Below, in pieces: positions 1 through 11,500 of a DNA stretch of 64,000 nucleotides. Numbering within the stretch: position 1 is the first letter of the stretch; each line of letters opens with the position of its first letter. Position numbers and translations under genes: made by a program. The notes beneath the pieces are model-generated. The model did no database searches, was not told the DNA's origin, and worked only from the letters and a program-made list of their open reading frames with translations. Source of the DNA: Deltaproteobacteria bacterium (GTDB taxonomy: Bacteria; Myxococcota_A; Polyangia; Polyangiales; Polyangiaceae); NCBI GenBank assembly GCA_016875405.1, contig VGRJ01000013.1, forward strand, positions 1 to 64,000, in the 5' to 3' direction.

Positions 1-1
1 C

Positions 2-175
2 ATCGCGTTCGTCGCGACCGGGCTTGTGGTTGGTACGCTCGCGACGAGCGGCACGCTCCTCTGGTACTACGTCGGTGGCAAAGAGCCGAGCGATGCTCCG
101 AAGAGCGGCTTCGTCACGCTCGCACCGATGCTGTCGCCGACCGAGCGTGGCCTGGCGATCATGGGTTCGTTCTGA
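2..175 (+). CDS. C-terminal end of a membrane-anchored protein (5' end outside window)
   Basis: The frame is open from the window edge and ends at TGA 173-175, leaving 57 residues. They begin with a hydrophobic stretch (IAFVATGLVVGTLATSGTLL, then WYYVGG), which looks like a single transmembrane helix, followed by a short tail ending in GLAIMGSF. A late TM helix followed by a short Gly/Leu-rich tail ending in an aromatic is common at the ends of myxobacterial TPR/PEGA-type envelope proteins, but nothing here identifies the family. It is separated by 38 bases from the RlpA-like gene on the same strand. Function unknown. Confidence 0.6.
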   Translation: MAFVATGLVVGTLATSGTLLWYYVGGKEPSDAPKSGFVTLAPMLSPTERGLAIMGSF

Positions 176-213
176 CGCGACGACGCGCCGACCGACGGAG
201 CACTCGGCCGCGG

Positions 214-666
214 ATGTGCCTCTCCACCGCGCGACATGCGATCGCCACCGCCCTCGCCCTCGGCGTCGCGGCCGGGTGTGCGCACTCGAGTGGCCACGTC
301 CTCAACGCTCCGCAACCTGCCACGCTCGGCGCCTACGCGCCGTATCAGATTGGGCTCGCGAGCTATTATCATGACAGCCTCGCCGGCAACCTCACGGCGA
401 ACGGCGAACGCTACGATCCCACGGCTGCCACGGCCGCGCACCGCACCTTGCCGCTCGGGACGGTGCTCGATGTCGTGCGACGTGACGGCCGCGCGGTGCG
501 CGTTCGCGTCAATGATCGAGGCCCGTATGTCGACGGACGCATCCTCGACCTATCGCGCGGCGCCGCGACCGCCCTCGACATGCTGCGCGCGGGTGTCGTC
601 GAGGTCGCGCTCTATCTCGTGTACGTCCCACCGGCGCGCGAGCGTCGAAGAGTGCCTCGTCGCTGA
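214..666 (+). CDS. RlpA-like double-psi beta-barrel lipoprotein
   Basis: The 150-residue protein has a lipoprotein signal with the lipobox VAAGC (Cys22), so it should be an envelope lipoprotein. Residues about 46-140 form an RlpA double-psi beta-barrel: GLASYY, TANGERYD, TAAHRTLPLGT, VNDRGPYVDGR and a LDLS segment. In studied RlpA lytic transglycosylases the paired Asp and His lie eight residues apart in the YD...TAAH motif; here they are Asp68 and His76, so the catalytic pair is retained. The family cleaves denuded peptidoglycan at division sites. Unlike the long E. coli and Pseudomonas proteins there is no C-terminal SPOR domain, so septal targeting through SPOR is absent. Start is the ATG just before the signal peptide. 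A second overlapping frame starting at 236 is a shadow. Confidence 0.85.
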   Translation: MCLSTARHAIATALALGVAAGCAHSSGHVLNAPQPATLGAYAPYQIGLASYYHDSLAGNLTANGERYDPTAATAAHRTLPLGTVLDVVRRDGRAVRVRVNDRGPYVDGRILDLSRGAATALDMLRAGVVEVALYLVYVPPARERRRVPRR

Positions 667-697
667 TGCCCGAGCGCCGGGACGATGAATCGACGCC

Positions 698-1417
698 TCA
701 ACGCCCGGCATCGATCGAGAGGCGGGTCCCAGAAGCCTTCGGGTCGAAGGTAACGCGAACCCCAAAGACACCGTCGGCGTAGACGGCTCCGTCGAACAGC
801 CGGACTCCGACGTCGACGCCGACGAAGGGTCCGAAACCGAGCCACGGAACCGGCGCGTGATCGAAGCCCAGGCCGAGCCGCGCGAAGTCAATGGCGTGAA
901 CCGGCGCGTCGGATACCGCTCCGGGAACATCGTCCACCGAGAGGACGGTGCCGCGATAGCCGGCCCCGAGCGAGATCCACGGATCGACCGCGAAGCCTTG
1001 GGTGAGGTGCGCAGAGACGCCTCCGGCTGCGACGACGCTACTCGCCGAGCACGTCGAGCACGATGTTCCTCCACGAGCGTGCGCAAAGCCGCCCTCCGCA
1101 AAGACGACGAGGTGACCGTTCACCCCCAACCCGAGCCGTGCCCGAACCTCACCACCAACCTCCGGGGCGTCGAGACCGGTTCCCTCAGGCACGAGGCTCG
1201 CGCTCGGGACCCAAACGCCCCCGAACACCGAGGCGTAGAGATGACCAAAGCGCAGGTCGCGTGTGCGCTCGGGGTCAGGCACCTTCGAGGCCTTCGTCGC
1301 GGCGGCGTCCGGGCTCGTCGGCTTCGTCGGCGCCGAAACAGGGACCCCGTCTTCTGCGCGAGCCGGCAGCGCGACGAGAGCGACAAGGACGAAGCCTGAG
1401 ACGGAGAGCGCTCGCAC
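698..1417 (-). CDS. Exported outer-membrane beta-barrel-like protein, unknown function
   Basis: About 239 residues from a GTG at 1417, preceded by AGGA about ten bases upstream. A longer version from a TTG at 1480 is possible, but would put 21 polar residues before the signal peptide. The N-terminus has a hydrophobic core ending PARAED (signal peptidase I type), then a Pro/Ser/Ala/Lys linker, then alternating hydrophobic, Gly-rich segments (FGGVWVPS, VFAEGGFAHA, WISLGAGYRG, FGPFVGVDVGVRLF, FGVRVTF) typical of small outer-membrane barrels. A CSTC pair sits mid-protein. It is convergent with the rlpA-like gene. No family recognised. Confidence 0.6.
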   Translation of the reverse strand: MRALSVSGFVLVALVALPARAEDGVPVSAPTKPTSPDAAATKASKVPDPERTRDLRFGHLYASVFGGVWVPSASLVPEGTGLDAPEVGGEVRARLGLGVNGHLVVFAEGGFAHARGGTSCSTCSASSVVAAGGVSAHLTQGFAVDPWISLGAGYRGTVLSVDDVPGAVSDAPVHAIDFARLGLGFDHAPVPWLGFGPFVGVDVGVRLFDGAVYADGVFGVRVTFDPKASGTRLSIDAGR

Positions 1418-1546
1418 CGGCCGTGGTCCTACAACGAATGGTGCCTGGGCGGGCTCAAAATTGCGGTCGCCTCTCGACAATCGACTGCGTACCCACGCTC
1501 GCGGCGAAACGAGTCACCGACCCGTGACGATGACCCCGTAGAGCCC

Positions 1547-2533
1547 ATGCATCACCGGACCCACACAATCCAAAACCGCTCACCCTCTCCCCTTCACGAC
1601 GCCGCCCGCCGAGCCAACGAGCGGGCGGATGCCCTCGATGCCCTGCCCTCGATGATCGGGCGCTCCGCCGCAATGCGTGACCTCGGGCGGTTCGTGAGGC
1701 GCGTGGCGCGGACCTCCCTTCCCGTCCTCATCCGCGGCGAAACCGGGAGCGGAAAGGAGCTCGTCGCGCGCGCGCTGCATGAACTCGGCCCGAGGCGAGG
1801 CAAGCCGCTCGTGGTCATCAACGCGGCCATGATCGTCGGCGACCTCGGCGCGAGCCAGCTCTTCGGCCACGCCACAGGCGCGTTCACCGGAGCGACGACA
1901 CCTCGCCGCGGCGCCTTCCGCGAGGCCCATCAAGGAGCCCTCTTCCTGGACGAGCTAGGCGCGCTACCCATCGAGTCACAGGCCAAGCTGCTGCGTGTCC
2001 TCGAAGACGGCGTGGTCTCCCCAATCGGGAGCGACATGCCAATCAAGGTAGACGTCCGCGTCCTCGCGGCGACCTGTGAGCCGCTCGAGCGACGCGTCGC
2101 CGAAGGGACGTTCCGCCGCGACCTCTTCGAGCGCCTCTCGGTCTGCACCGTCGCCGTCCCCTCCCTCGAGGAGCGGCGCGAGGACATCCCTGAGCTGGCT
2201 CGCTGGATGCTCGCGTGCAGCGAATTTTCGGGACTCTCGCTGTCTCCGCGTGCCCTCAGCGTCTTGCAGATGTGCGAGCTTCCGGGAAACGTACGGGGCC
2301 TTCGCAACATCCTCATTCAGTCCGCGCTGTCCTGCGCCGGCGAGACCATTGAAGCGGAGGACGTGCTGCGAGCGCTTGGCCATCGCTCGGTTCCACAGCC
2401 GCCGCGGCCACCTCTCGACTCGCTGAGCGCGCATGCCCTCCTCCACGAGTGCAGCGGCAACCAGAGCGACGCGGCCCGCCGCGCGCAGCTGCCACGCTCG
2501 ACGTTCCGCGATCTCCTAAGGAAGACAGGTTGA
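1547..2533 (+). CDS. Sigma-54-dependent AAA+ transcriptional activator lacking a sensory domain
   Basis: 328 residues. The central AAA+ domain (about 36-270) carries Walker A GETGSGKE (64-71), the sigma-54-contacting loop GAFTGA (111-116), Walker B GALFLDELG (129-137) and the FRRDLFERLSV segment with the arginine finger. A short Fis-type helix-turn-helix ends the protein (about 293-328: HALLHECSGNQSDAARRAQLPRSTFRDLLRK). The N-terminal 35 residues are too short for a receiver, GAF, PAS or FHA domain. The protein should activate RNA polymerase bound to RpoN from an upstream site, but its signal input is not in the polypeptide. It converges on the giant TPR gene with only 8 bases between the stop codons. 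ATG start; shorter starts are possible. Confidence 0.85.
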   Translation: MHHRTHTIQNRSPSPLHDAARRANERADALDALPSMIGRSAAMRDLGRFVRRVARTSLPVLIRGETGSGKELVARALHELGPRRGKPLVVINAAMIVGDLGASQLFGHATGAFTGATTPRRGAFREAHQGALFLDELGALPIESQAKLLRVLEDGVVSPIGSDMPIKVDVRVLAATCEPLERRVAEGTFRRDLFERLSVCTVAVPSLEERREDIPELARWMLACSEFSGLSLSPRALSVLQMCELPGNVRGLRNILIQSALSCAGETIEAEDVLRALGHRSVPQPPRPPLDSLSAHALLHECSGNQSDAARRAQLPRSTFRDLLRKTG

Positions 2534-2541
2534 GCCGGGCG

Positions 2542-5500
2542 CTACTCGGTCTTGATGTTGAGCCCGAGCGTCTTGCGGAGGCGCGCGTAATCCTCGCTCG
2601 CCGCGAACAGCATGAGCTCCTTCAGGCGCTCCTGAGGCGTGAGATCGCCCGGGATTTGCTGCTCGCTCACGATCACCGTCCGAGCGATGGCGAGGTCGCC
2701 GGACAGCAGGAGACCCGCACGCGCCGCGGTCGTCTCGACGGCCTGCGCCCAACGCTTGATGTTGGCGCGCGCCCCCGCCTTCATGAAGTCGCTCACCGCA
2801 ACCTTGAGAGCCTCGCGCTGCATCGGTTCGATGTGCTGCCCGAGGCCTTGCGTCGTCGCTTGCACCTGATTGGCGTACTCGGGCGGAGCGGGGAGCTGCG
2901 CCACGAGCCGCACCGCCCCGAAGAGCAGCACGGTGAGCTCGGTGACCGTTGGGAAGAGCGTCTTGATGAGGTGCTCCGACCGGTACATCGCGAGGTGCTT
3001 GCCGCAGACGAAGGCCCGCTCGAGCGGAGCCACGCCCTGCAGCGCCACCTGTCCCGCCACCGTCGAGAGAGGCATGTTGGGCACGGCTGTGAGGAGGCCC
3101 GGCTGGTCGGTCCGCGCGTAAAGCTGCGGCGCCTGCAACCCGAGCGCCTTCGCGGCCCAGAAGAAGGTCTTCGCGAGCGGGAGCTGTGAGGTCGCAGGGT
3201 CCTGCCGCAGCTGGTCCGGCAACGCAGGACGCTGATTGCGCGCGGTGAGGTCTGCGAGCTTCGCCTTGAGCGCCGCGGGCGCGACCGCCTCGAAGATCCT
3301 CCCGATGTGAGGGTCCTCATCCTTGTGGAAGAGGTGCTCGGCCCAGAGCGTGCCGTCGAGCATCCCCTGGAGCGGCGCGATGTCCTGCGGCCTCCAGTCT
3401 TCGTAAAAACGCTGCTCCTCTTCGTTCGCGCGCCCCATGAAGGCAAGCACGCCAGCGACGCACCAGGCCGCGTCGTACGACTGCTGCTGCAGGTGGAGCG
3501 TGTAGATCGACCGATAGGCGTCGACGTTGAGCGCGTCCTTCTCGAGCAAGGACTGGTACTGCTCGAGCGCCTTCGAGGCATCACCCGTGTGAACCGCAAG
3601 CTCGGCAAGCATGATCCGGTCCTCAACCGCATCCGGCTTTACATCGAGCGCACCCCGGAACGCCTCCGACGCCTTGTGATAGTCCTGAAGGCGGTCGCGG
3701 TAGATGAGGCCAAGGGCGTGGAAGAGTCCGTACTCGAACTCGGCGTCGCCCTTGCCGCGAACGCGGTGAATCATCTTTCGATACGCACGCTCGAGCTTCG
3801 CCCAGTCGCCGAGCCCTGAGAGGACCTTGTCGATGCGCTGGAACGCGTCGACCAGCTCGGGGTGAAGGTCCAGCGCCTTGTCGAAATGCTCGACCGCGAG
3901 GTACGGCTCCTCGAGCTTGTCACGGAAGACCTGGGCCATCGTGAACATGTACCGCGCACGCCGCTGCGAGTTCGGATCCCCCTCGGCGATGCGCTGCAGC
4001 GTCTGCACCACGTCGTGCCAGCGCTTCGTCTTCTGATACAGGGTCAGAAGCCGATGCTGCAGCTGATGGTCCTCGGGCCTGATCGCGACCGCCTGCTCCA
4101 TCGCGGCGAGCGCCTGCACGGCATCTCCAACGCGGCCATCCCATAGGTCGGAGAGCTCGAGGTAAAGGTTGAAGCGCTCCTCACCGTCGAAGACGTTGTC
4201 GATGATGAGCTGTCGATACGCACACGACTGAGCCCAATCGTCCTCGGCGGCGTGAATCGAGGCCAGCGCCTCGAGGGTTGCGCGGTGGCTCGGCTCGAGC
4301 TGGAGCGCCTTCTCGAAGTTGTTGATCGCTTGCCGCGCCTGGCCTTGCTCTCGCTTGACGCAACCGAGCTTGTAGAGGACCTCGGCGCGCAGCGTCATCT
4401 CGTCGTCCGAGAGCGCCGTGAGGACCTTCTGGTAGTTCGTCAGCGCCCCCGCCCAATCGCGGACGAGGTAGTTGGCATCACCGAGGCCGCGAATGGCGTC
4501 CCGATTCGTGATGTCCCCACGCTGAGCGGCCGCGAACGCGCGCAACGCCTCGGCTCCCTTTCCGAGCTCAAGCTCGACGCGCCCGTGCAAGAGGAAGAGC
4601 TCGACCTGAAGCTCACGCTCCTTCGAAGGCGCCTTCTTCTCGAGCAAGTCCGTGAGCGGCTCCGCCTCGGCAAACGCCTTCCGTTCGACGTAAGCACGCG
4701 CGAGCGGCAACGCTGCGTCTTCGTTGTCGGGATCGATCTGATTCGCAAGCTGGTAGGACTGCAGGCCCGCCTCGGGCTGCTCCATCATCTCGCCGCGAAT
4801 GCGTCCCAACTCGACGAGCAGCTTCGCCCGCAGTCGCGGGGACTCGGTGTATTGCTGCTCGGTCTCGAGGTAACGCGTCGCGTGGTACCAGTCTGCCTCG
4901 CTCACCGCGATGGCGCGCATCGCAGCAAGCGTGGGCAAGTGGTACGGGTTCAGGTCGAGGGCCTGCTCGAAGCGAGCGCGGGCCTGGGTTCGATCACCGA
5001 GCTTCTCTTCGAGCTGCCGACCAATCCGGTAGAAGGCCTCGACTCGCTGGGAACCGTCTGTCGTGAGCTCCGCGACGCGAACCATGCAATCGATTGCATT
5101 CGCCGGATCGTCCATGCGCTCGTAGAGCTTGGCGAGGGACTCGAGCGCACCAATCTGGTGCGGGTCCATGTCGATGATCGCGATGTACGCGTCCATGGCG
5201 CGGACATGATCCTGCAAGTGATCCGCGTGCACCTGCCCTTGCCAGGTGAGGAGCTGGATCTTCTTCTGCCGGTCGGCCACCATCTGTACGAAGCGATCAA
5301 GGCAAGCGATGAGCTCGTGCCACTGCTGCTGCTTCTGGTAGCAACGCGCGAGAGCCTCGAACGCGGGGATGTTCGTCGGATCGATGTCAACGACCTGCTC
5401 GAGTCGCACGGCCGCGAGATCGGGCTTGCGGAACTCCTCCTCCTGAAGGGAGGCGATCTGCATGAGCACGTCGGCTCGCTCGCGCTCCGTGCTCGGAACG

Positions 5501-8500
5501 TCGAGGTGCATCTCGAGCACCTCGAGCATGTCCGCCCACCGACGAGTGGCGGTGAACACGCGCTCGAGTCCGCGAATGGCCTGCGCGTTGGCCGCGTCGT
5601 GCTCGAGGACGCTTCGATAAAGCGCAACCGCCTTCTCTGGACTGCCGAGCGTCCCCTCGAAGAGCGCACCGACGCGCATGCGCGTGTCGCTCACCTTCTC
5701 GGGGTCCTTGAGCGCCTTCAGCTTCTTCTCGAGGACCGCCACGAGATCGTGGGTCTGGCCCCTCGACTCGTAGACGCGCTCGAGCGCGTCGAGCGCCGGG
5801 AGGTAGGTTGGGTCAGCCTCGACCGCGCGCTCGAACCGAGCCACGCCCTGCTCCGGCTGTCCCGCGAATTTCTCTAGGAGGTCGCCGACGTCCGTCAGGA
5901 TCGCGGCACGATCGGTGTCGCGCGTCGCGAAGGCGAGCGCCTCCTCGAGCCGCTGCCCAGCCCCACGCCAATCACCCTGCTTCCGCAGGTAGCTCGCGGC
6001 CTGCCGACGCACCTGGACGTTGTTCGGCTCGAGCTCCTGCACGCGGGCGTAGAACGGCTGCGCGTAGTCCTGCCGATCGAGGTTCTCGCCGTACCACTTC
6101 GCGAGCCGCAGACAGAGCGACACCTGAAGTCGCCGATCGGTCGCCTGATCGAGCAGACCGGTCGCCGTCTGAATGAGGTTCGGCCAGCGCTTCGTCGTCG
6201 CCGTCAGCGCCTCGAGCCGCGCAACGGTCTCGTCATCCATCACGTCGAGCGCGAACGCCGTCTCGAGCGAATCATAGGCCTGACCGAGATCGCTCAGTCG
6301 GTCCTCGGAGACGCGCGCGACCTTCCGAAGAAGCGATGTCTGCTCGCTCACATCCTCACGCGTCTCGACGCGGGCCACGTAGAGCTCGACGAGCGACTCC
6401 CATCGCTCCGCCGTCTTGTGTAGGCGTTCGAGCGCGGCGTAGGCGACGTCATTGGCGGGGTCGAGCTGGAGGACGGCCTCGTAGGCGGTCGTCGCCCCAT
6501 CGGCATCGCCGACCCGGTCTGACCAGATCTCCGCGACGCCGAGGTACTCGCCGAGCTGCTCTTGCACCGAGCCAAGAGCACGCGCACGACTCGACTTCAG
6601 CTCGGCCACATCGCGCCAAGCGCCGTCCGCCCGAAGCAATGACTCGAGCTGCGCCATCGCGTCGAAGTCCCGAGGATCCACCTCGAGGAACCTTCGCCAC
6701 GCGTCGATCGCCTCGCGACGCTGCGACACATCGAGCTGGTGGAGCGTCGCGAGCTCCCGGTAGAGCGCGAGGAGGTGCTCCGCGGGAAGCACCTGTGCGG
6801 CACGGTCCGCGATCTGATGCAGCGACGCGAGAAGCTCCGTCGAATTTCCGCGCGACTCGTGAGGGACCTCGCCGTGATAGCGACGACGCGTGATCTCCGA
6901 GATCGCGAAGAGGGCGTCGAGGTTCGCAAAGTCGAACTCGAGCACGCGCGCGTAGTCATCGAGCGCCAAATCGTCTCGACGAAGCTGTGACGAATAGAGG
7001 CGCGCACGACGCAGCAGCACGGCAACGTGCTCACGCTCGTCGAAGACGTTCGCGAGGTGGCGCTCGAGTACGTCGGCGAGCTCCGCCCACTGGCTCGTCT
7101 GCTCGTAGAGCTCGCTCAGCGCGCCCAGCGCCTCGCCGTCCTCACCCTTGAGCTCGAGGACGCGACGCCAGAGCTCGATCGCCTTGCGCAGATCGCCGAG
7201 TCCGCCGCCGACGATGCGAGCCATTTTTGCCGTGAGCTCGCCCTTCTCGAAGTCACCGCCAGCGTTCGCAAGCTGACACTCGTATACCCCGTAGAGCTCG
7301 GGCCATCGCTGCGCCTGCCCATAGATGCGCTCGAGCGCCGTCTGACCATTCTCGTTCTGGGGGTCGAGCTCCTCGACAATGACACGATAGACGCGGATCG
7401 CGTCCTCGTAGTGGCGCGGGTCGTGCGGCGCGAGGTGAACCTCGTAGAGCTCACCGAGCCTGCCGAGGAACTCGATCTTCGCGAACGCATCCTCGACGGT
7501 CTCCACGCGCTGCTCGAGGACCGCCGCGAGCGGCGCGGCGTGACCATGAGCGGTGTACAGACGATCGAGGTTCTCGAGGCAGTCGAGCTCGAGCGGCACC
7601 ACGGAGAGCACGTAGGCGTACGTCTCGACCGCCCGCTGCAGGTCGGCGAGCTCCTCTTCGAACACACGGGCGAGCCGCTTGCCGAGCACCTGTTGCAGCG
7701 CTGGCTCCGTGCGCTGCGCGAGCACGTCGGCGTAGGCGTTCGCGAGGTGCTCCCAGCCCCCCTCGACCATTCCAGCAAGGCGCTCGAGCTCCGCGAGGAC
7801 GCGCTCGTCCGAGGGTGCCTCTGCGAGCGCTCGGATGTAGACCGCGAGCGCAGCCCCGGGGACTCCCACGCGCTGCTCGTGAAGCTCGGCAAGGCGGTGG
7901 AACTGCAGGAGGCGCTCGGCCGGGTCGGAGGTGTGCGCGAGGACCGCCTCGAAGACGCTGGCGAGGTAATCGAACTGACCCGTCGCGTCGTAGTGGGGCT
8001 CGAGGATCGCCGCAATTCGCAGCTGCTCGTACCCCGCGTTGAAGAGGCCCTCGAGCGCCCCGAGAGCAGCCTCGTGATTCGGATCGTCGGAGAGGATCTC
8101 ACCGAAGGTATCTACGGCCAAACCGACGTCGCCGAGCCGGGACTGCTGGACGTGAGCTAGTCGAAGCTTGAACGTGAGCGCGTCCGCGGTACCGGCGGCC
8201 GCCTCTCGCGCGAGGATGGCTGCCAGGGCCGGCCAACGCTCCGTGAGCTCGTAGAGCCTGTCGAGCGCTGCGGTCGCCTGCGCGTTGTCTTGATCCCGCT
8301 CGAGCACCGCTTCGTAGCGATTGATCGCGTGATCCCAGCTCTCGAGCTGCTCCTCGTAGATGCGAGCAAGCCGTAGCGCGAGCTCGACAAAGCGAGCCGG
8401 CTCCTCGGCCGGTAGAGCCGCGAGCTGACGACCGTAAAGTGCAGCGAGCTCCGCCCAGCGACTCGCGACCGAGGCCAAGCGCTCGTAGTGCGCAAGGAGG

Positions 8501-11500
8501 TCGTCGCTCCCTGCATCGATGGCGATCGCACGAGAGTACGTATCGAACGCTGCGCCGTGATCGCCAATGGCGTCTTCATGGATCTGCGCCACCCGCGTGA
8601 GTAGCTCGATCCGCGCGTATGCGTCGTCGGCGCGCGCTATCTGAACCTCGAGCACCGCAACGAGGCGCGGCCAATCGCCCATCGACTGGTAGAGCGGCTC
8701 GAGGATCTGAGCCGCGACCACGGGCTCCTGGGCACCTCGGGAAAGCGCGTCGAGCGCACTCAGCGTCGGACCGTGGCTCGGATCGCGACCGACGAGGTCG
8801 CGGTAGAGGTCGAGGGCGCGGACCACGTCGTCGAGCCGCTTCTCGTAGATCTCGGCGATTCGGAACTGGTACGCGCTCGCCTCTCGGGGATCCGCCGCGA
8901 GCTCGGCCTGCCGCTGCAAGACGTTGAGGAGCTCCGGCCAATCCTGCGCCTCTTGATACAGCGCGTCGAGACGACCGAGCGCATCGAGATCGTCTGGGTC
9001 GAGCTCGAGGATTCGCTGGTAGGTGTCGATGGCGTTTCGAACGTCCCCCAGCTCACGCTCGTAGACGGCGGCGGACTGGTAAAGAACACGCTTCCGCTCT
9101 ACCGGCTCGAAGAGGAGCTCGGCCCGCTTCGCGAGGACGGCGAGGAGGTCCTGCCAGCGCTCGAGACCCAAAAAGAGCCTGGTCAGGACGTCGAGGGAGC
9201 GGAGATCGTCGGCGTCGAGCTCGAGGACCCTGCGGTAAACCGCGATCGCAGCGTCGATGCGTCCGAGCACCTCCTCCTCGAGCGCGGCGGCCTCGTAGAG
9301 TGCCGCCTTCTGGAGCTCGAGGTTCGTGAGGAGCGCGGCGCGCTGTTGCAGGGCAACGGAGAGCTCCTCGTTTCGATCGCTTTGCTGGAAGATGAACTCC
9401 AGTGCCTCGACCGCTGAGATCTGGGTGGGGTCGAGCTCGAGGATTCGGCGATAGGTCGCGACGGCACGGTCCGTCGCACCAAGCTGGTGCTGCAAGATCG
9501 AGGCGCTGGTCGCGAGCAACGCGATTGCGAGGTCCTTGTCCGCTTGCTTCGCAGCCTGTCCTTCGTAGACCGCCGTGAGATCCGCGAAGCGTCGCGTTGC
9601 CCCAGCGAGACGCTGCAGGCCCTCTTGAATGAGGGGTGCCCCCGGCTCGAACTCGAGGGCTCGAACCAACACGTCGAACGCCGCGCTCGGATCCGACGCA
9701 GCGTCCTCGTAGAGCTGTGCCATCTCGAGTAGAAGCTCGACCGCCCGCGCCGGATCCTCCGCGCGACGAACCTGGATCTCGTAGACCCCGACGAGCTTCG
9801 CGTAGTTGCCTGCGGCGCGGTACAGAGGCCCGAGCGTCTCGGCGACCTCGATCTCGAGCTCCGGACGGGCTCCGAGCCCTTCGAGAGCGGCGAGGGCGCC
9901 CTCGTGGTTTGGGCGACGTTCGAGGATCTGCCGGTAGGTCTCGACCGCCGCAGGGACAAGGCCCAGCTTCATCTCTTGCAGCTTGCCGAGCCGCAACATC
10001 AACGAGATCTCGAAATCCTCGGTCTCGGCAGCTTTGATCTGCTGCTCGATGTTGCCCGCGAGCTCGGCGTTCCGCTCCTGGCGCTCATAGAGCCGGTCGA
10101 GCGCCCGCAGCGCAACCTGGCTACGATCGTCGAAGGCAAGTATCTCCAGGTAGGCGCCGATCGCGTTGTCGGGCTGTCCGAGCTGCGCGTCGTAGATCGT
10201 CGCGACCTGCGTCAGGAGGGTCTCGCGGTCACCGTCCTTTTGCGCCAACTCGAGTCGGCGGCGTAGCACCCCGATGACATCGTTGCCCCGCTCGTGATTC
10301 GTGAAGAGGAGCTCGAGCGCGTCGAGGGCCTCGGAGTCCGTAGGGTCGAGGTCCAGCGTCTTCTCGAAGCTCTTCGCCGCGTCGTCGACCGCACCGAGCT
10401 GCTCCTGAATCCCCGCGAGTCGGAACCAGTAGGTGCGTGCGAGCGCGGCCTCGGTGACCGCAGACGCGACCTCGCTGTAGATCTGAGCGAGAGCCGTCCA
10501 TCGATCGCCGCTCTGCGCGAAACGCCGCACCTCCGCGTGAATGTCTTCGCCGTCCGGCTGCTCGACAAGCGCACGAGCGGCGGCTGCGAAGGCAGCCGCG
10601 TCGTCCCTCAGATGATCCCCGGCGACGGCAGCGATGCGTCGCAGCATGCCGACTCGCCGTGACGCGTCCGTCTCGCCATGAACGAGCTTCTGTAGGACCG
10701 ACACGAGCTTGGCGTGGTCGGCTCGCGCCTCGTAGACATCCGCGAGGACCTTGGCGACCTCGTGCCCGAGGTCCGCGTGGTCGACGAGACGCTCGAGCGC
10801 CTCGCGCGCGCGCACCTCGTCCGGCTCGATGACCAGCACCTCACGGTACGATTCAACAGCCCCGCCGGGATCTTCGAGGTGCTTCTCCAGCGCTTCACCA
10901 AGCCGCACCTTGAGATCGACGACCTGACCTTCGTCAAGGTCGCCCTCGAGTCGCCGACGCACGACGCCGACGTATTCGGACCACTCGCCACGTGCGAAGT
11001 ACAGGCGGTCAAGGGCCTCGAGAGCATCGCGGTCGGAGCCATTCAGCTCGAGAATCTGCAACAAGCTCTCAATCGCAGACTCTGGCTGCCCGAGCTCCGT
11101 CTCCTGCATCGTCGCGATGCCGCGAAGGACGCGCGCCTGGGCCTCCGGGGTACCTGCGAACTGCCGCTGCTTCTCGTAGACCTCGAGCAGCTCGGCGTGT
11201 CGCTTCGTCTCGCGATACAGGCGCTCCAACGCCTCGAGCGCTTGGAGGTTGTTGGGATCCAGCTCATAGACGGCTCGGTACTGAATGAGAGCATCGTCGA
11301 TCGAGCCGACCTCCTCGAGCAGGACCCGCCCGAGGCGCAGACGCAAGGCGACAGCATCCTCTTGCGACAGTAGCCCCTCGAGCGCGTCGCGATAGGCTGC
11401 AACGAGCGGCGCCCAATCCTTCGTCGCGCGCGCAACTCGCTCGGCGCTGTCGCCCGACTCGAGACGCCGCGACAACGCGAAGGCGCGCAGGTACCGCGCG

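Noticed and set aside
4252-5877. 541-residue plus-strand open frame opposite the TPR giant
   Set aside because: It is antisense to conserved TPR coding sequence, has low-complexity Arg/Leu composition and no ribosome site. High-GC genes leave such mirror frames open.
7027-8160. 377-residue plus-strand frame within the same gene
   Set aside because: Same antisense artefact; composition follows the complementary codons of TPR repeats.
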